64,000 bases of DNA, from NCBI RefSeq assembly GCF_014189855.1, contig NZ_BJFN01000002.1, positions 62,001 to 126,000 of the forward strand, given 5' to 3'. The position numbers were made by a program, and so were the translations under genes. This document shows positions 17,814-27,181 of the stretch, piece by piece. Positions within the stretch are counted from its first letter, which is position 1; each line of letters begins with the position of its first letter. The DNA comes from Buttiauxella sp. A111 (GTDB lineage: Bacteria; Pseudomonadota; Gammaproteobacteria; Enterobacterales; Enterobacteriaceae). Under the pieces are notes generated by a model that had not been told where the DNA came from, did no database searches, and was given only the letters and a program-made list of their open reading frames with translations.

Positions 17814-18416
17814 ATGGAAACGCGTACCAATACTGAGCGTCATCGTCAGCGGCAGCAAAAGATAAAAGAGCGGGTCGACAGTCGCGTGGCGGCGGCAACC
17901 GAAAGGAAAGGTATCGTGATCGTCTTTACCGGGAACGGTAAAGGCAAATCGACCGCAGCCTTTGGGACCGTGACTCGTGCTATCGGCCATGGCAAAACCG
18001 TCGGGGTCGCACAATTCATTAAAGGCCAGTGGGATAATGGCGAATACAACACGCTGCACCAGCACAATGTTGAATTCCACATTATGGGCACCGGTTTTAC
18101 CTGGGAGACGCAAAACAGAGAAGAGGATATACAGGCCGCTCATGCGGTCTGGCAGGAAAGTAAGCGCATGCTCGCGGATGCGCGCTACGACCTGGTTGTT
18201 CTCGACGAACTCACTTATATGCTGGCGTATCACTATCTGGATATTCAGGAGGTGATTGCATCAATAGTGAATCGTCCCTCTCATCAAAGTGTGGTAGTGA
18301 CCGGGCGCGGTTGTCACAGTCAGTTGCTTGATGTTGCAGACACCGTCAGTGAAATCCGGCCGGTAAAACATGCGTTTGATAGCGGGATTCAGGCTCAATC
18401 TGGTATTGACTGGTAA
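17814..18416 (+). CDS. cobO: Cob(I)yrinic acid a,c-diamide adenosyltransferase (BtuR/CobO type)
   Basis: A 200-residue ATP:corrinoid adenosyltransferase that attaches the 5'-deoxyadenosyl group to cobalt, giving the AdoCbl needed by glutamate mutase. The P-loop reads FTGNGKGKST near residues 39-48; GVAQFIKGQW, MGTGFTWETQNRE and VLDELTYML are family signatures. It is 9 bases behind the fumarase gene with GGAG, so it is part of the catabolic operon. The genome probably has another copy elsewhere; this one appears dedicated to the mutase (inference). Confidence 0.94.
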   Translation: METRTNTERHRQRQQKIKERVDSRVAAATERKGIVIVFTGNGKGKSTAAFGTVTRAIGHGKTVGVAQFIKGQWDNGEYNTLHQHNVEFHIMGTGFTWETQNREEDIQAAHAVWQESKRMLADARYDLVVLDELTYMLAYHYLDIQEVIASIVNRPSHQSVVVTGRGCHSQLLDVADTVSEIRPVKHAFDSGIQAQSGIDW

Positions 18417-18421
18417 GACAC

Positions 18422-18445
18422 GTCGCCTGGTTAACGCCAGGCGAC
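18422..18445. terminator. Perfect hairpin between convergent cobO and lysR genes
   Basis: GTCGCCTGG-TTAACG-CCAGGCGAC, a 9-bp perfect GC-rich stem immediately after cobO and just before the end of the convergent LysR gene. No strong T-run follows on either strand, so termination strength is uncertain. Confidence 0.6.
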
Positions 18446-18452
18446 ATCGCAA

Positions 18453-19358
18453 TCAGGTGAGCTGGGAGATCAGCGATTTTTCCATTAACCAGGTGCGAAG
18501 AGTTTGTAAATGCACGGGAACGGCTTTTTCTGCCTGCCAGGTCAAAATAAAGCGGTTTCCGGTGCGAATAGGAACGTCACAAGGAATAACCATCGCACCA
18601 CTGTCCAAATCGCGCTGAATGGCAAAACGAGGTAATAATGCGGTTCCCAGATTGGATCGTACCGCAGCAATTAGCATAGAGAGTAAGTCAAAACGTGGGC
18701 CTTTATTTACCAATGGGCTGCTCACATCTGAGAGCGCAAACCATTCTTGCCAACCGGTGGTACGCGTACTTTGGTGCAACAAAGGAAATTCATTAAGCAA
18801 TTCATCCACGGATAACTTTTGACCAGGCCTGGATAGCAGGCTTCGACTACAGACCGGCAGAATTTCCTCTTCAAATAAATATTCCATACCCGACCATGGC
18901 GTACAAAAATCCTCTCGCATAATAGCGGCGTCATAATCATTGTTTAGAAAATCACCGATATTGGCCAGGGAATGGATATTGACGGTAATATCGGGATTTA
19001 ATTCATTGAACTCGCGTAAATTGGGAATCAACCAATGAGTACTTAATGTGGGGTTTACTGCTAACTCAATGGCCCGTACAGCAGGCTGCCAGGCCATTAT
19101 CGAATGGGTATCACGCTCAAGTTTATTTAGCGTTTCTTTAACAATGCTCAGATAGTGCTTACCAGCAGCATTTAAATAAATACGTTTTTTTGCATGGTCA
19201 AATAATTCAGTATGCAGAAAATCCTCCAACGCGTTGACTTGTCTGAACACAGCACTCTGTGTTAAAGCCAACTCTTCTGCTGCTCGAGTATAGCTTTCGT
19301 GACGCGCCACCACTTCAAACGTCACCAGCAATTCGGTCTTCGGTATTTTTCCTCTCAT
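18453..19358 (-). CDS. LysR-family transcriptional regulator of the methylaspartate cluster
   Basis: A 301-residue LTTR. The N-terminal winged HTH (ESYTRAAEELALTQSAVFRQVNALEDFL, about residues 20-48) is followed by the substrate-binding-type effector domain with ELAVNPTLSTHWLIPNL and HQSTRTTGWQEWF. It resembles GcvA/TrpI-type members. I chose ATG 19358 because GGAAGG lies just upstream; an ATG four codons earlier has no ribosome site. Placed at the end of, and convergent with, the cluster, it probably controls the glmS promoter (inference). Confidence 0.9.
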   Translation of the reverse strand: MRGKIPKTELLVTFEVVARHESYTRAAEELALTQSAVFRQVNALEDFLHTELFDHAKKRIYLNAAGKHYLSIVKETLNKLERDTHSIMAWQPAVRAIELAVNPTLSTHWLIPNLREFNELNPDITVNIHSLANIGDFLNNDYDAAIMREDFCTPWSGMEYLFEEEILPVCSRSLLSRPGQKLSVDELLNEFPLLHQSTRTTGWQEWFALSDVSSPLVNKGPRFDLLSMLIAAVRSNLGTALLPRFAIQRDLDSGAMVIPCDVPIRTGNRFILTWQAEKAVPVHLQTLRTWLMEKSLISQLT

Positions 19359-20090
19359 AGTGCCTTCCATTTGCAGTGAACAAAAAAAGTTACAGTATCA
19401 ACCAGAGCAAGGTGACAAACCTCAGCCCCGTGAGGACTGACGCCAGCCAGGTTTCATCCCTTTGCTGCTTTATTGATCTTTTGCTTCAGTCCAGGCTTAT
19501 ATACTTTACTATGTTAATCGCTATACCTTACAAATCATTCTGCTGTCTGGTCGGAAGAGCGACTCGATATTTTAACAGCCCAGTATCTCTGATGCCGTGT
19601 TCTTTCTTTTATTTTTGAACGAAAATAAAAGAATCAGCCCAGGGCTTTTTTGAGGATTTCCATTCAGAGGAAAAAGCAAGAAAACTCTCCGGTATATTAC
19701 AAGGCCGAGATCTCATTTTTAATAAAATATTTTGCTACAGAATGGAAATGAGAATTATTGAGCGGCACGTTCTATGAGAATATACATTTCAAATATGCAA
19801 GATGTGGAATATTGTATATCGCCCGCCCTGATTTATGGCTGATTATCGTTCAATTTCGTTAGCAGATTATTCTGATGACTTATTAAACCAAATGGGTTAC
19901 TTAACTCAAATTTAAAAACGCAGGGTAGCTGTCGTGCAAAGAAATAATCCAAACGTGATAACAACTCGGCAGTATCGAATATATTAGATACACGGGACTC
20001 GCGTGAGCCTCATCCCCACTTTGGCAAAGGGCGCATCGCTATCCGCGTTTTTGGTACGAAAAACGGCAGAAATAAGGTATAAAGAGCCGC
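19359..20090. other. Non-coding stretch between lysR and the RIO kinase gene
   Basis: About 730 AT-rich bases without a supported gene. The one notable element is a perfect hairpin, TTCTTTTATTTT at 19604-19615 with AAAATAAAAGAA at 19622-19633. A hypothetical 80-codon reading frame at 19376-19618 has no recognisable similarity and no good ribosome site. The region marks the boundary between the catabolic cluster and the next module. Confidence 0.5.
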
Positions 20091-20945
20091 ATGAAAATCC
20101 CAAACAGACTCCAACCGCTGGTCGATGACGGCCTGGTTGACGATGTGCTCCAGCGACTGAAGAGCGGCAAAGAAGCCGACGTTTACACCGTTTTATGCGG
20201 TGACAAAATCCAGTGCGCCAAAGTGTACAAAGAAGCGATGCAACGCAGCTTTAAGCAGGCGGTGCAGTATCAGGAAGGGCGTAAAGTCCGTAATACCCGT
20301 AATAACCGCGCCATGCAGAAAGGCTCAAAATTCGGACGCAAGCAGCAGGAAGAAACCTGGCAAATGGCCGAGGTCGATGCGTTGTTCCGTCTTGCTAACG
20401 CCGGAGTCCGCGTCCCGCAGCCTTATATGTGCATTGACGGCGTGTTATTGATGGAACTGGTCACGGACGCTGAAGGTGCAGTTGCGCCACGTCTTAGCGA
20501 TGTCACCCTGGACGAAGAAAGCGCTATTGCTGATTTCGATACGATGATCCGTAATATCGTGCGCATGTTGTGTGCAGGTCTTGTGCATGGGGATTTATCG
20601 GAGTTTAACGTGCTGCTCGATGCGCAAGGGCCGGTCATTATCGACTTGCCGCAAGCGGTAGACGCCGCGGCAAACAACCATGCGGAATCCATGTTCAAAC
20701 GTGATGTGAATAACATCACGGCCTACTATGGCCAGTTTGCTCCGCAGTTGCTGGGCACACGTTACGCGAAAGAAATCTGGGCGTTATATGAAGATGGAAA
20801 ATTAACCCCAGAAACACCGCTAACCGGTCTGTTCGTCGAAGAGATTCATGACGTGGATATGGATTCACTGATGGATGAAATCATTACCGCGGAAGATGAT
20901 TTTTACGAGCGTCAGCGGGCGCTCAAAGAGCGCGAACAAGAATAA
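20091..20945 (+). CDS. RIO1-like (PA4780 family) serine protein kinase
   Basis: A 284-residue atypical kinase of the bacterial RIO family. Visible: nucleotide-site region SGKEADVYTVLCGDKIQCAKVYK (residues 24-46, invariant Lys near 44), catalytic loop LVHGDLSEFNVLL and metal-binding IIDLPQAVD. A basic segment (RKVRNTRNNRAMQKGSKFGRK) near residue 65-85 is typical. The substrate is unknown. It stands alone with its own terminator. Confidence 0.92.
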   Translation: MKIPNRLQPLVDDGLVDDVLQRLKSGKEADVYTVLCGDKIQCAKVYKEAMQRSFKQAVQYQEGRKVRNTRNNRAMQKGSKFGRKQQEETWQMAEVDALFRLANAGVRVPQPYMCIDGVLLMELVTDAEGAVAPRLSDVTLDEESAIADFDTMIRNIVRMLCAGLVHGDLSEFNVLLDAQGPVIIDLPQAVDAAANNHAESMFKRDVNNITAYYGQFAPQLLGTRYAKEIWALYEDGKLTPETPLTGLFVEEIHDVDMDSLMDEIITAEDDFYERQRALKEREQE

Positions 20946-20959
20946 GAGTCATGAAAAAG

Positions 20960-20994
20960 AAAGCCCGCATAACGAAAGTTACGCGGGCTTTTTT
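20960..20994. terminator. Bidirectional intrinsic terminator
   Basis: AAGCCCGC-(ATAAC GAAA GTTAC)-GCGGGCTT followed by TTTT, with A-runs on the other side. It lies between the convergent RIO kinase and biotin carboxylase genes and can serve both strands. Confidence 0.9.
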
Positions 20995-21007
20995 GTGTCT
21001 GGAACCG

Positions 21008-22747
21008 TCAGCTAAGCGGGCTAATCACCCCAAGCACGCTCCCGGCATCCATCGTATTACCGGTCGCAGCCTGTTGTTTCAACGTGCCGCTGCGATGTGC
21101 CACAACCTGGACTTCCATTTTCATGGCTTCCATGACGGCAATCACTTCGCCTTGCTGCACCGCTTTGCCCTCTTCAGCCAACCAACTGTGAAGCACGCCA
21201 GAAATAGGCGCTTCAATGGCGTCTTCATTGACCGGTTCAGCCGCAGGCGTCAGCACATTGCCAGGTTCTGAGATAACCGCGCCACTAAACATGTTCGCGG
21301 GTAGGCCGAGCTGAACCCGGCGACCGTCAAGTTCAATCCAGGTACGAGTTAAAACTTCATCCGGTTTTGGTACCTGGCGCGGGGCAAATTCAATGCGCCC
21401 GGCAAAGTCAGTTTCAATCCAGCGGGTATGAACGGCGAAACCGTCGGTAAAATCGGCATCGTCCATCACTGCACGATGGAACGGCAGTACGGATGCAACG
21501 CCGTCGATTTCAAACTCACACAGGGCACGACGTGCGCGGGCAATGGCCTGTTCGCGCGTACTACCGGTGACGATAAGTTTCGCCATCAGTGAGTCATAAC
21601 AGCCTGGTACGCTTGATGTTTCGTCAACGCCGCTGTCCAGACGAATCCCCGGCCCGCAGGGAGCACGGAATACCGTTATCTTGCCTGGCGTAGGTAAGTA
21701 GCCTTTTCCCGCATCTTCGGCGTTAATGCGGAACTCAAACGAGTGGCCACGCGGTGCAGGCGTTGCCTGAATACTCAACGGCAAGCCTTCAGCGATCCGC
21801 AACTGTTCCACCACAATATCCAGCCCGGTTGTCTCTTCGGTGACCGGATGTTCTACCTGGAGGCGGGTATTCACTTCGAGGAACGACAACGTCCCGTCGC
21901 GGCTCAGCAAAAACTCCACGGTGCCTGCGCCAATGTAACCCGCATGGGCACAAATATCGTGGGCAGCCTGGTGGATTTGCTCGCGAAGGGTTTCAGTAAT
22001 AAACGGTGCGGGCGCTTCTTCCACCAGTTTCTGATTGCGGCGTTGCAAAGAACAGTCACGCGTACCGAGCACCACTACATTGCCGTGTTTATCGGCTATC
22101 ACCTGCGCTTCTATATGGCGTGGGCGGTCGAGATACTGCTCGACATAACATTCAGCTCGCCCAAATGCGGTCAGTGCCTCGCGAGTCGCAGAGTGATAAA
22201 GCTCCTCCACTTCCTCAAGTTTCCAGGCCACTTTCAGACCGCGCCCACCGCCGCCAAAGGCGGCTTTTATCGCAACAGGCAAACCATAAGTGGCGGCAAA
22301 ATCCAGCACTTCTCTCCCACTGTTCACCGGATCAGGCGTGCCTTTTACCAGGGGCGCGCCCACTTCCATAGCAATTTTACGCGCCTGCACTTTGTCGCCG
22401 AGCTTTTCGATAGTCTCCGGTTGCGGGCCAATCCAGATGAGCCCCGCCGCCTGCACCGCACGAGCAAATTCAGCACGTTCAGAGAGGAACCCGTAGCCAG
22501 GATGCACCATCGTTGCACCGCTACGTCTGGCAATATCCACCAGCGCCTCAATGTTTAAATAGGTGTCTGCGGAGCTTGTGCCAGGCAGCGCCCAGGCTTC
22601 ATCGGCCATTTGCACGTGCATCGCGTTGGCATCCGGGTCAGCGTACACCGCCACCGCCTGCGCACCGTAATCCCGGCAGGCACGAATAATACGAACAGCA
22701 ATCTCGCCACGGTTGGCGATCAGAACTTTATGCAGCGCGGTGGTCAC
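21008..22747 (-). CDS. Biotin carboxylase with C-terminal biotin carrier domain
   Basis: A 579-residue fusion. The biotin carboxylase part (1-450) has VLIANRGEIAVRIIRA, the ATP-grasp FGGGGRGLKVAW and HIEAQVIADKHGN, and LEVNTRLQVEHPVTEE. A C-terminal biotinyl domain carries the biotinylation site EAMKMEV near residue 545. The start is GTG at 22747 behind GGGAG and overlaps the pxpBC gene by 20 bases. No carboxyltransferase gene of the Acc type is nearby; the partner encoded upstream is the KipI-KipA fusion, as in urea carboxylase. It may therefore serve a dedicated carboxylation of an amide or lactam (inference). Confidence 0.9.
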   Translation of the reverse strand: MTTALHKVLIANRGEIAVRIIRACRDYGAQAVAVYADPDANAMHVQMADEAWALPGTSSADTYLNIEALVDIARRSGATMVHPGYGFLSERAEFARAVQAAGLIWIGPQPETIEKLGDKVQARKIAMEVGAPLVKGTPDPVNSGREVLDFAATYGLPVAIKAAFGGGGRGLKVAWKLEEVEELYHSATREALTAFGRAECYVEQYLDRPRHIEAQVIADKHGNVVVLGTRDCSLQRRNQKLVEEAPAPFITETLREQIHQAAHDICAHAGYIGAGTVEFLLSRDGTLSFLEVNTRLQVEHPVTEETTGLDIVVEQLRIAEGLPLSIQATPAPRGHSFEFRINAEDAGKGYLPTPGKITVFRAPCGPGIRLDSGVDETSSVPGCYDSLMAKLIVTGSTREQAIARARRALCEFEIDGVASVLPFHRAVMDDADFTDGFAVHTRWIETDFAGRIEFAPRQVPKPDEVLTRTWIELDGRRVQLGLPANMFSGAVISEPGNVLTPAAEPVNEDAIEAPISGVLHSWLAEEGKAVQQGEVIAVMEAMKMEVQVVAHRSGTLKQQAATGNTMDAGSVLGVISPLS

Positions 22748-24335
22748 GGGTATAACTCCCTGTTATTTCAGTAAACGGTTGGATAATGTTGAACCGGATG
22801 GCAGCACCTGGCGGTATTTGTCCAGCCAAATCAAGGTGATATTCAGCGACGGCGGCGATAACCGGATAACCGCCCGTTAAGGGGTGATCATGCAAAAACA
22901 GCACCGGTTGGCCGCTGGCTGGCACCTGGATAGATCCGCTGCACGTCCCCTCACTCGGCAGTTCCTGATGCAGGCGTCGCTCCAGTTTTTGCGTCCCATC
23001 CAGCCGCAATCCGATACGGTCAGACTGTGGGGTCACATTCCAGTCCTGCGCCGTTAAATGCTCTAACGCTTGAGCGGTAAACCAGTCAGTGCGCGGACCA
23101 AGCACAATATCCAGAGTGACGGTTTCCCCGGCGGCAGGCAGATTTGGCACCGGGAGTTCATCCAGCAAAACAGCGTTGCAATGTGGATGTGCGCCGGTGT
23201 GTAAAATGTCGCCGACACAAATCGGGTTCGGGCCGACTTGCGCCAGGCTGTCGCGCGCGCCGCTCCCGAGAATTTGCTGCACAACAAACCCGCTACGCAC
23301 CGCAAGATAGCTGCGTAAACCGCGAGCGGGCGTACCCAGGTGGATTTCATCCCCCGCGGCTAAATTCAGCGGACGATAGCTTTCAACGCAATAGCGCACG
23401 CCTTCAGCGGTTTTCAGGGTGAGCGGGCAAGGTGCCCCCGTAATGCTCACGACCACATCGCCGTTTGCCCGGGCGCGAAAACCGCCTTGCGTTATCTCCA
23501 GACACGGTAAGTGCGTCGGGTTACCTACAATGCGATTTGCGGTGTGCTGCGCATTTTTGTCCATCGATCCTGATTCCGATAATCCCAGCGCGGCTTTCCC
23601 GCCGCGCCCGTCATCCTGCCACAAGGTTTGCAGACCTGTGGCAAGCACGGTTATCGTCGCGTTTTCCGTTATCGGTGGTGTTTGTGCCTCGACATGAGCG
23701 GGCAAAGAGATGATTCTGGAGCCAACGCTTCCATCAACAAACTGAACCTGGCTGCCAGGCAACAGCAAAGCCGGCTGCTTGCGCGCAAGGTCCCACATTT
23801 TTAGTTCTGTCTGGCCGATAAGCTGCCAACCGCCAGGGCTTGCTTGCGGATAAACACCGCTGAACTCTCCGGCCAGAGCGACTGAACCTGCGGGAATGCG
23901 GGTGCGCGGCGTACTGCGGCGCGGTGTTTTCCATCCGCCCGTGTCTGAAACCAGATAGGCAAAACCGGGCGCAAAGCCGGTAAACGCCACGTTCCAGGTA
24001 CATTCCTGATGACGGCGGACAACGTCCTGAAGCGTGATCCCCATTAACTCAGCGACGGCGGGGAGATCTTCGCCGTTGTAGTGCACGGGGATGGTTACCT
24101 GCTGCCCACTGCGCGCACTGCGCTGATTCAAAGGACGCCGGGCGATCTTTTCTGCGAGCTGCGCCATGCTGGTTTGCAGCGGTTGATAACGGATCAACAA
24201 CGTCCGTGCGGCAGGGATAATCTCTTCGATACCCTTTTCTGGCGTGGCGCTAAGCGCCTCGAAAAGTGCCAGCGTGTCGTCAAGCGATGCCAGTTCGACC
24301 AGGAAACTGCTTAAGTTTACGGCTAAAAATCTCAC
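22728..24335 (-). CDS. Fused 5-oxoprolinase subunits PxpB-PxpC (KipI-KipA)
   Basis: A 535-residue fusion. The N-terminal KipI/PxpB domain (about 1-220) has FTGFAPGFAYLV and SPGGWQLIGQTE. The C-terminal KipA/PxpC domain (about 230-535) has GLSESGSMDKNAQHTANRIVGN and GPRTDWFTAQALE. With PxpA these domains form the ATP-dependent 5-oxoprolinase, opening 5-oxoproline to glutamate. The likely start is GTG 24335, one base after the DUF1445 stop; the open frame extends to 24407, but that part overlaps DUF1445. The same domains occur in urea carboxylase, which matters because a biotin carboxylase follows. Confidence 0.92.
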   Translation of the reverse strand: MRFLAVNLSSFLVELASLDDTLALFEALSATPEKGIEEIIPAARTLLIRYQPLQTSMAQLAEKIARRPLNQRSARSGQQVTIPVHYNGEDLPAVAELMGITLQDVVRRHQECTWNVAFTGFAPGFAYLVSDTGGWKTPRRSTPRTRIPAGSVALAGEFSGVYPQASPGGWQLIGQTELKMWDLARKQPALLLPGSQVQFVDGSVGSRIISLPAHVEAQTPPITENATITVLATGLQTLWQDDGRGGKAALGLSESGSMDKNAQHTANRIVGNPTHLPCLEITQGGFRARANGDVVVSITGAPCPLTLKTAEGVRYCVESYRPLNLAAGDEIHLGTPARGLRSYLAVRSGFVVQQILGSGARDSLAQVGPNPICVGDILHTGAHPHCNAVLLDELPVPNLPAAGETVTLDIVLGPRTDWFTAQALEHLTAQDWNVTPQSDRIGLRLDGTQKLERRLHQELPSEGTCSGSIQVPASGQPVLFLHDHPLTGGYPVIAAVAEYHLDLAGQIPPGAAIRFNIIQPFTEITGSYTRDHRAA

Positions 24336-24336
24336 T

Positions 24337-25146
24337 TCACGCTCCCTGCCAGGCGGCATCAGGAACATCGGTAATAAACATGTGGCCCGGTGCGTGGCTA
24401 AGAGCAAAAGGGACGCCCGATTTCATCACTGCCGCTTGCGGAGTCACACCGCAGGCCCAGAACACCGGGATTTCACCTGGTTCAATGCGCACCGGGTCAC
24501 CAAAGTCAGGACGTGAAAGATCGCTGATGCCCAGCAGATGGGGTTCGCCAATGTGCACCGGCGCACCATGCACGGCCGGGAAACGTCCACTGATCATCAC
24601 GGCGTCTGCCACGCGTTCTGCCGGGATTGGGCGCATCGAAACGACCAGTTCTCCCTGCAAACGGCCTGCCGGGCGGCAAAGGCGGTTGGTTTTGTACATC
24701 GGCACGTTACAACCGTCAGTAATATGACGCACGTCGATGCCCGCTTCGCGCAGCGGTGTTTCAAAGGTGAAGCTACAGCCGATTAAAAAACTGACCAAAT
24801 CAGGATGTTGTTCCCAGACCGCACGCGCATCGGTGATTTCATCCACCAGTTTGCCCTGCTCCCAGACGCGATAACGGGGAATATCGGTGCGTAAATCGGC
24901 ACCTTCTGCCAGCACCGTTTGATAACCCCCCGCTTCAATTACATCCAGCACGGGGCAGCTTTGCGGGTTGCGCTGGGCATACAGCAGGAAATCAAACGCC
25001 CAGTCTCGCGGCAGGCAAATCATATTCGCCTGGGTCATGCCTGGGGCTATGCCAGCTGTCGGTTTATCAAAGCCGTGACGAATCACAAGGCGAGCCTCGC
25101 GGGCAGCGGCAATTGCCTGCTGACTGGCTTTCATGAGTGCATTCAT
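24337..25146 (-). CDS. DUF1445 putative hydro-lyase
   Basis: A 269-residue protein of the DUF1445 family (D-glutamate cyclase-like N-terminal domain of DGLUCY). Family stretches: [44 protein letters not shown] and [10 protein letters not shown], with [14 protein letters not shown] near the end. The function is not established; members regularly neighbour pxp genes, consistent with chemistry on 5-oxoproline or glutamate-like compounds. AAGGAG lies 8 bases before ATG 25146, and the gene follows pxpA by 12 bases. Confidence 0.88.
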   Translation of the reverse strand: MNALMKASQQAIAAAREARLVIRHGFDKPTAGIAPGMTQANMICLPRDWAFDFLLYAQRNPQSCPVLDVIEAGGYQTVLAEGADLRTDIPRYRVWEQGKLVDEITDARAVWEQHPDLVSFLIGCSFTFETPLREAGIDVRHITDGCNVPMYKTNRLCRPAGRLQGELVVSMRPIPAERVADAVMISGRFPAVHGAPVHIGEPHLLGISDLSRPDFGDPVRIEPGEIPVFWACGVTPQAAVMKSGVPFALSHAPGHMFITDVPDAAWQGA

Positions 25147-25158
25147 TGCCGCGTCTCC

Positions 25159-25929
25159 TTACGCCTGAGAAATAAACGAACGGATGGCGATGCCCTGTGC
25201 TTCAAGCAAGGTGCGGATCTGGTGTGCCATGGCTATCGCTCCTGGGCTATCGCCATGTACGCAGATAGACTCCGCCTGAATCGGGGTAAATTTTCCTTCG
25301 ATTGATGACACGCCACCTTCGGTAATCAGTTGCAGCATGCGTTCTGCAACCTGCTGCGCATCGTGCAGAACCGACCCTGCTTCCCGACGGGAAACCAGCG
25401 TACCGTCGGCATGGTAGGCGCGGTCTGCGAACGCTTCCGAAATCGTTTTCAACCCTTTTTGCTGCGCCCATTGCAGCACTGGGGAACCCGCCAGCCCCAC
25501 CAGCGGCAAATTCGGGTCAACAGCCAGAATCCCGTCGATGACTGCCAATGCCTGGCGCTCGTTATAAGCAATGGTGTTATAAAGCGCGCCGTGCGGTTTA
25601 ACGTAGCGCACTTCTGTCCCCGCCGCGCGTGCCAACCCTTGCAACGCGCCAATCTGGTAAATCACGTCGGCGGTAAGCTCATCGCTTGCGATGTCCATAT
25701 TACGACGGCCAAATCCCACAAGATCTGGATAGGCGACATGCGCCCCAACCGTGACGCCCTGAGCTTTGGCGGCTTTCAGAGTTTCAAGAATGCCTGCGGG
25801 CGACCCGGCGTGAAAACCGCACGCTACGTTGGCACTGCTCACCAGTTTAAGGATTGCGGCGTCGTCGCCCATGCTCCATTGCCCGAAGCTCTCTCCCAAA
25901 TCGCTATTGAGATCAATCGTTTTTAACAT
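25159..25929 (-). CDS. pxpA: 5-oxoprolinase subunit PxpA (LamB/YcsF family)
   Basis: A 256-residue subunit that completes 5-oxoprolinase with PxpB and PxpC. The N-terminus [12 protein letters not shown] and [32 protein letters not shown] and VKPHGALYN are typical of the family, with its metal-binding Asp/His residues. I chose ATG 25929, which follows GAGGAAAAGCAG, over the upstream ATG at 25947. It is the second gene of the operon, 10 bases behind the transporter. Confidence 0.94.
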   Translation of the reverse strand: MLKTIDLNSDLGESFGQWSMGDDAAILKLVSSANVACGFHAGSPAGILETLKAAKAQGVTVGAHVAYPDLVGFGRRNMDIASDELTADVIYQIGALQGLARAAGTEVRYVKPHGALYNTIAYNERQALAVIDGILAVDPNLPLVGLAGSPVLQWAQQKGLKTISEAFADRAYHADGTLVSRREAGSVLHDAQQVAERMLQLITEGGVSSIEGKFTPIQAESICVHGDSPGAIAMAHQIRTLLEAQGIAIRSFISQA

Positions 25930-25939
25930 CTGCTTTTCC

Positions 25940-27181
25940 TCAAACAACTTTCAGGAAGTCAAAAATAGCGCCAACGGAAATCGCGCCCATGTACCAGGTC
26001 AGTGCACAGGTCACAACGCCCGTCCACAGCAGCCAGCGTGGGTAAACATAACCCGACATCAAATCAGCGCGTTTCCAGCCAACGTAGACAAAAATGGTCA
26101 GGCCGATTGGCAGGATCAGGCCGTTGAATCCACCCGCAAAGACCAGTAATGCGGCCGGTGCCGTTCCCAGCAACAGGTAAACCACCAGCGATACGGCTAT
26201 AAATAGGATGGTCGCGATATTACGCTGGCGTTCAGTCATCTTCTTATTAAATACCGTCATGAAACTGACCGAGGTATAGGCTGCGCCAATGACACTGGTG
26301 AGAGCCGCAGCCCAGAAGATAAAGCCAAAGATCCGCACACCAAAACTGCCAACTGCGTGTTGGAAGGCTTGCGAGGCCGGGTTCGCAACCTGGCTGGAAA
26401 TGTCTAACGTCACGCCGCTTGCCACAACCCCCAGCACCGCCAGGAACAGCACGTAACGCATCAATCCCACCACTAATATGCCTTTGGTGGCTGCCGACGA
26501 AACCGCATCGATGTTCTCAACGCCAGTCATGCCTTTATCCAACAGGCGATGCGCACCGGCATAGGAGATATAACCCCCGACCGTGCCCCCTACGATGGTG
26601 GTGATCATGGCAAAGTTCATAGTGTCCGGGAACACGCTCTGACGCAGCGCTTCGCCCACCGGTGGGGATGAAACTATCGCCACATATAACGTCAGACCGA
26701 TCATCACCAAACCCAGGATAATAATCAGGCGGTCGATGGCCGTACTGGCGCGACGCGATGAGAAGATGTAAATCGCAAGCATCGCGCTGAGTAATCCACC
26801 CCATTTTGGCGAAATCCCTAACATGGCATTTAAGCCAAGACCGGCCCCGGCAATGTTTCCGACGTTAAATACCAGCCCACCGAAAATCACCAGAACCGCC
26901 AACAGATAACCACTGCCTGGCAGCGCTTCGTTAGCAACATCTGAGGCGCGCATCCGCGTCACAGTCACCACGCGCCAGATATTCTGTTGCACGACAAAGT
27001 CGATGATTATCGAGGCCAGAATACCAAAGGCGAATGCCGCTCCCATGGTGGCGGTGAAGGTTGCCGTCTGGGTGATGAAGCCCGGTCCAATAGCCGAGGT
27101 CGCCATCAGGAAAATCGCCGCAAGCAGCGACGAACGTCGCTTCTGGACAAAGGATTTGTTTTCGATTTCTTGCGCTGCCAT
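25940..27181 (-). CDS. NRAMP-fold transporter lacking canonical metal motifs
   Basis: A 413-residue polytopic protein of the NRAMP/SLC11 family with about 11 membrane segments. The TM1 motif DPGN of metal transporters appears as GPGF ([10 protein letters not shown]), and the TM6 ATVMPH motif reads GTVGGY. Thus the Asp, Asn and Met metal ligands are missing. Database labels of 'divalent metal transporter' are therefore doubtful; as first gene of the pxp operon it may import 5-oxoproline or a related organic substrate (inference). ATG 27181 has GGAG 8 bases upstream; an ATG at 27238 is less likely. Confidence 0.85.
   Translation of the reverse strand: MAAQEIENKSFVQKRRSSLLAAIFLMATSAIGPGFITQTATFTATMGAAFAFGILASIIIDFVVQQNIWRVVTVTRMRASDVANEALPGSGYLLAVLVIFGGLVFNVGNIAGAGLGLNAMLGISPKWGGLLSAMLAIYIFSSRRASTAIDRLIIILGLVMIGLTLYVAIVSSPPVGEALRQSVFPDTMNFAMITTIVGGTVGGYISYAGAHRLLDKGMTGVENIDAVSSAATKGILVVGLMRYVLFLAVLGVVASGVTLDISSQVANPASQAFQHAVGSFGVRIFGFIFWAAALTSVIGAAYTSVSFMTVFNKKMTERQRNIATILFIAVSLVVYLLLGTAPAALLVFAGGFNGLILPIGLTIFVYVGWKRADLMSGYVYPRWLLWTGVVTCALTWYMGAISVGAIFDFLKVV

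Noticed and set aside
19376-19618. 80-codon plus-strand frame after lysR
   Set aside because: No ribosome site, no family resemblance, and its 3' part is the AT-rich hairpin.
21743-22558. Long frame (271 codons) opposite the biotin carboxylase gene
   Set aside because: Antisense shadow of a well-conserved enzyme, with no ribosome site or family match.
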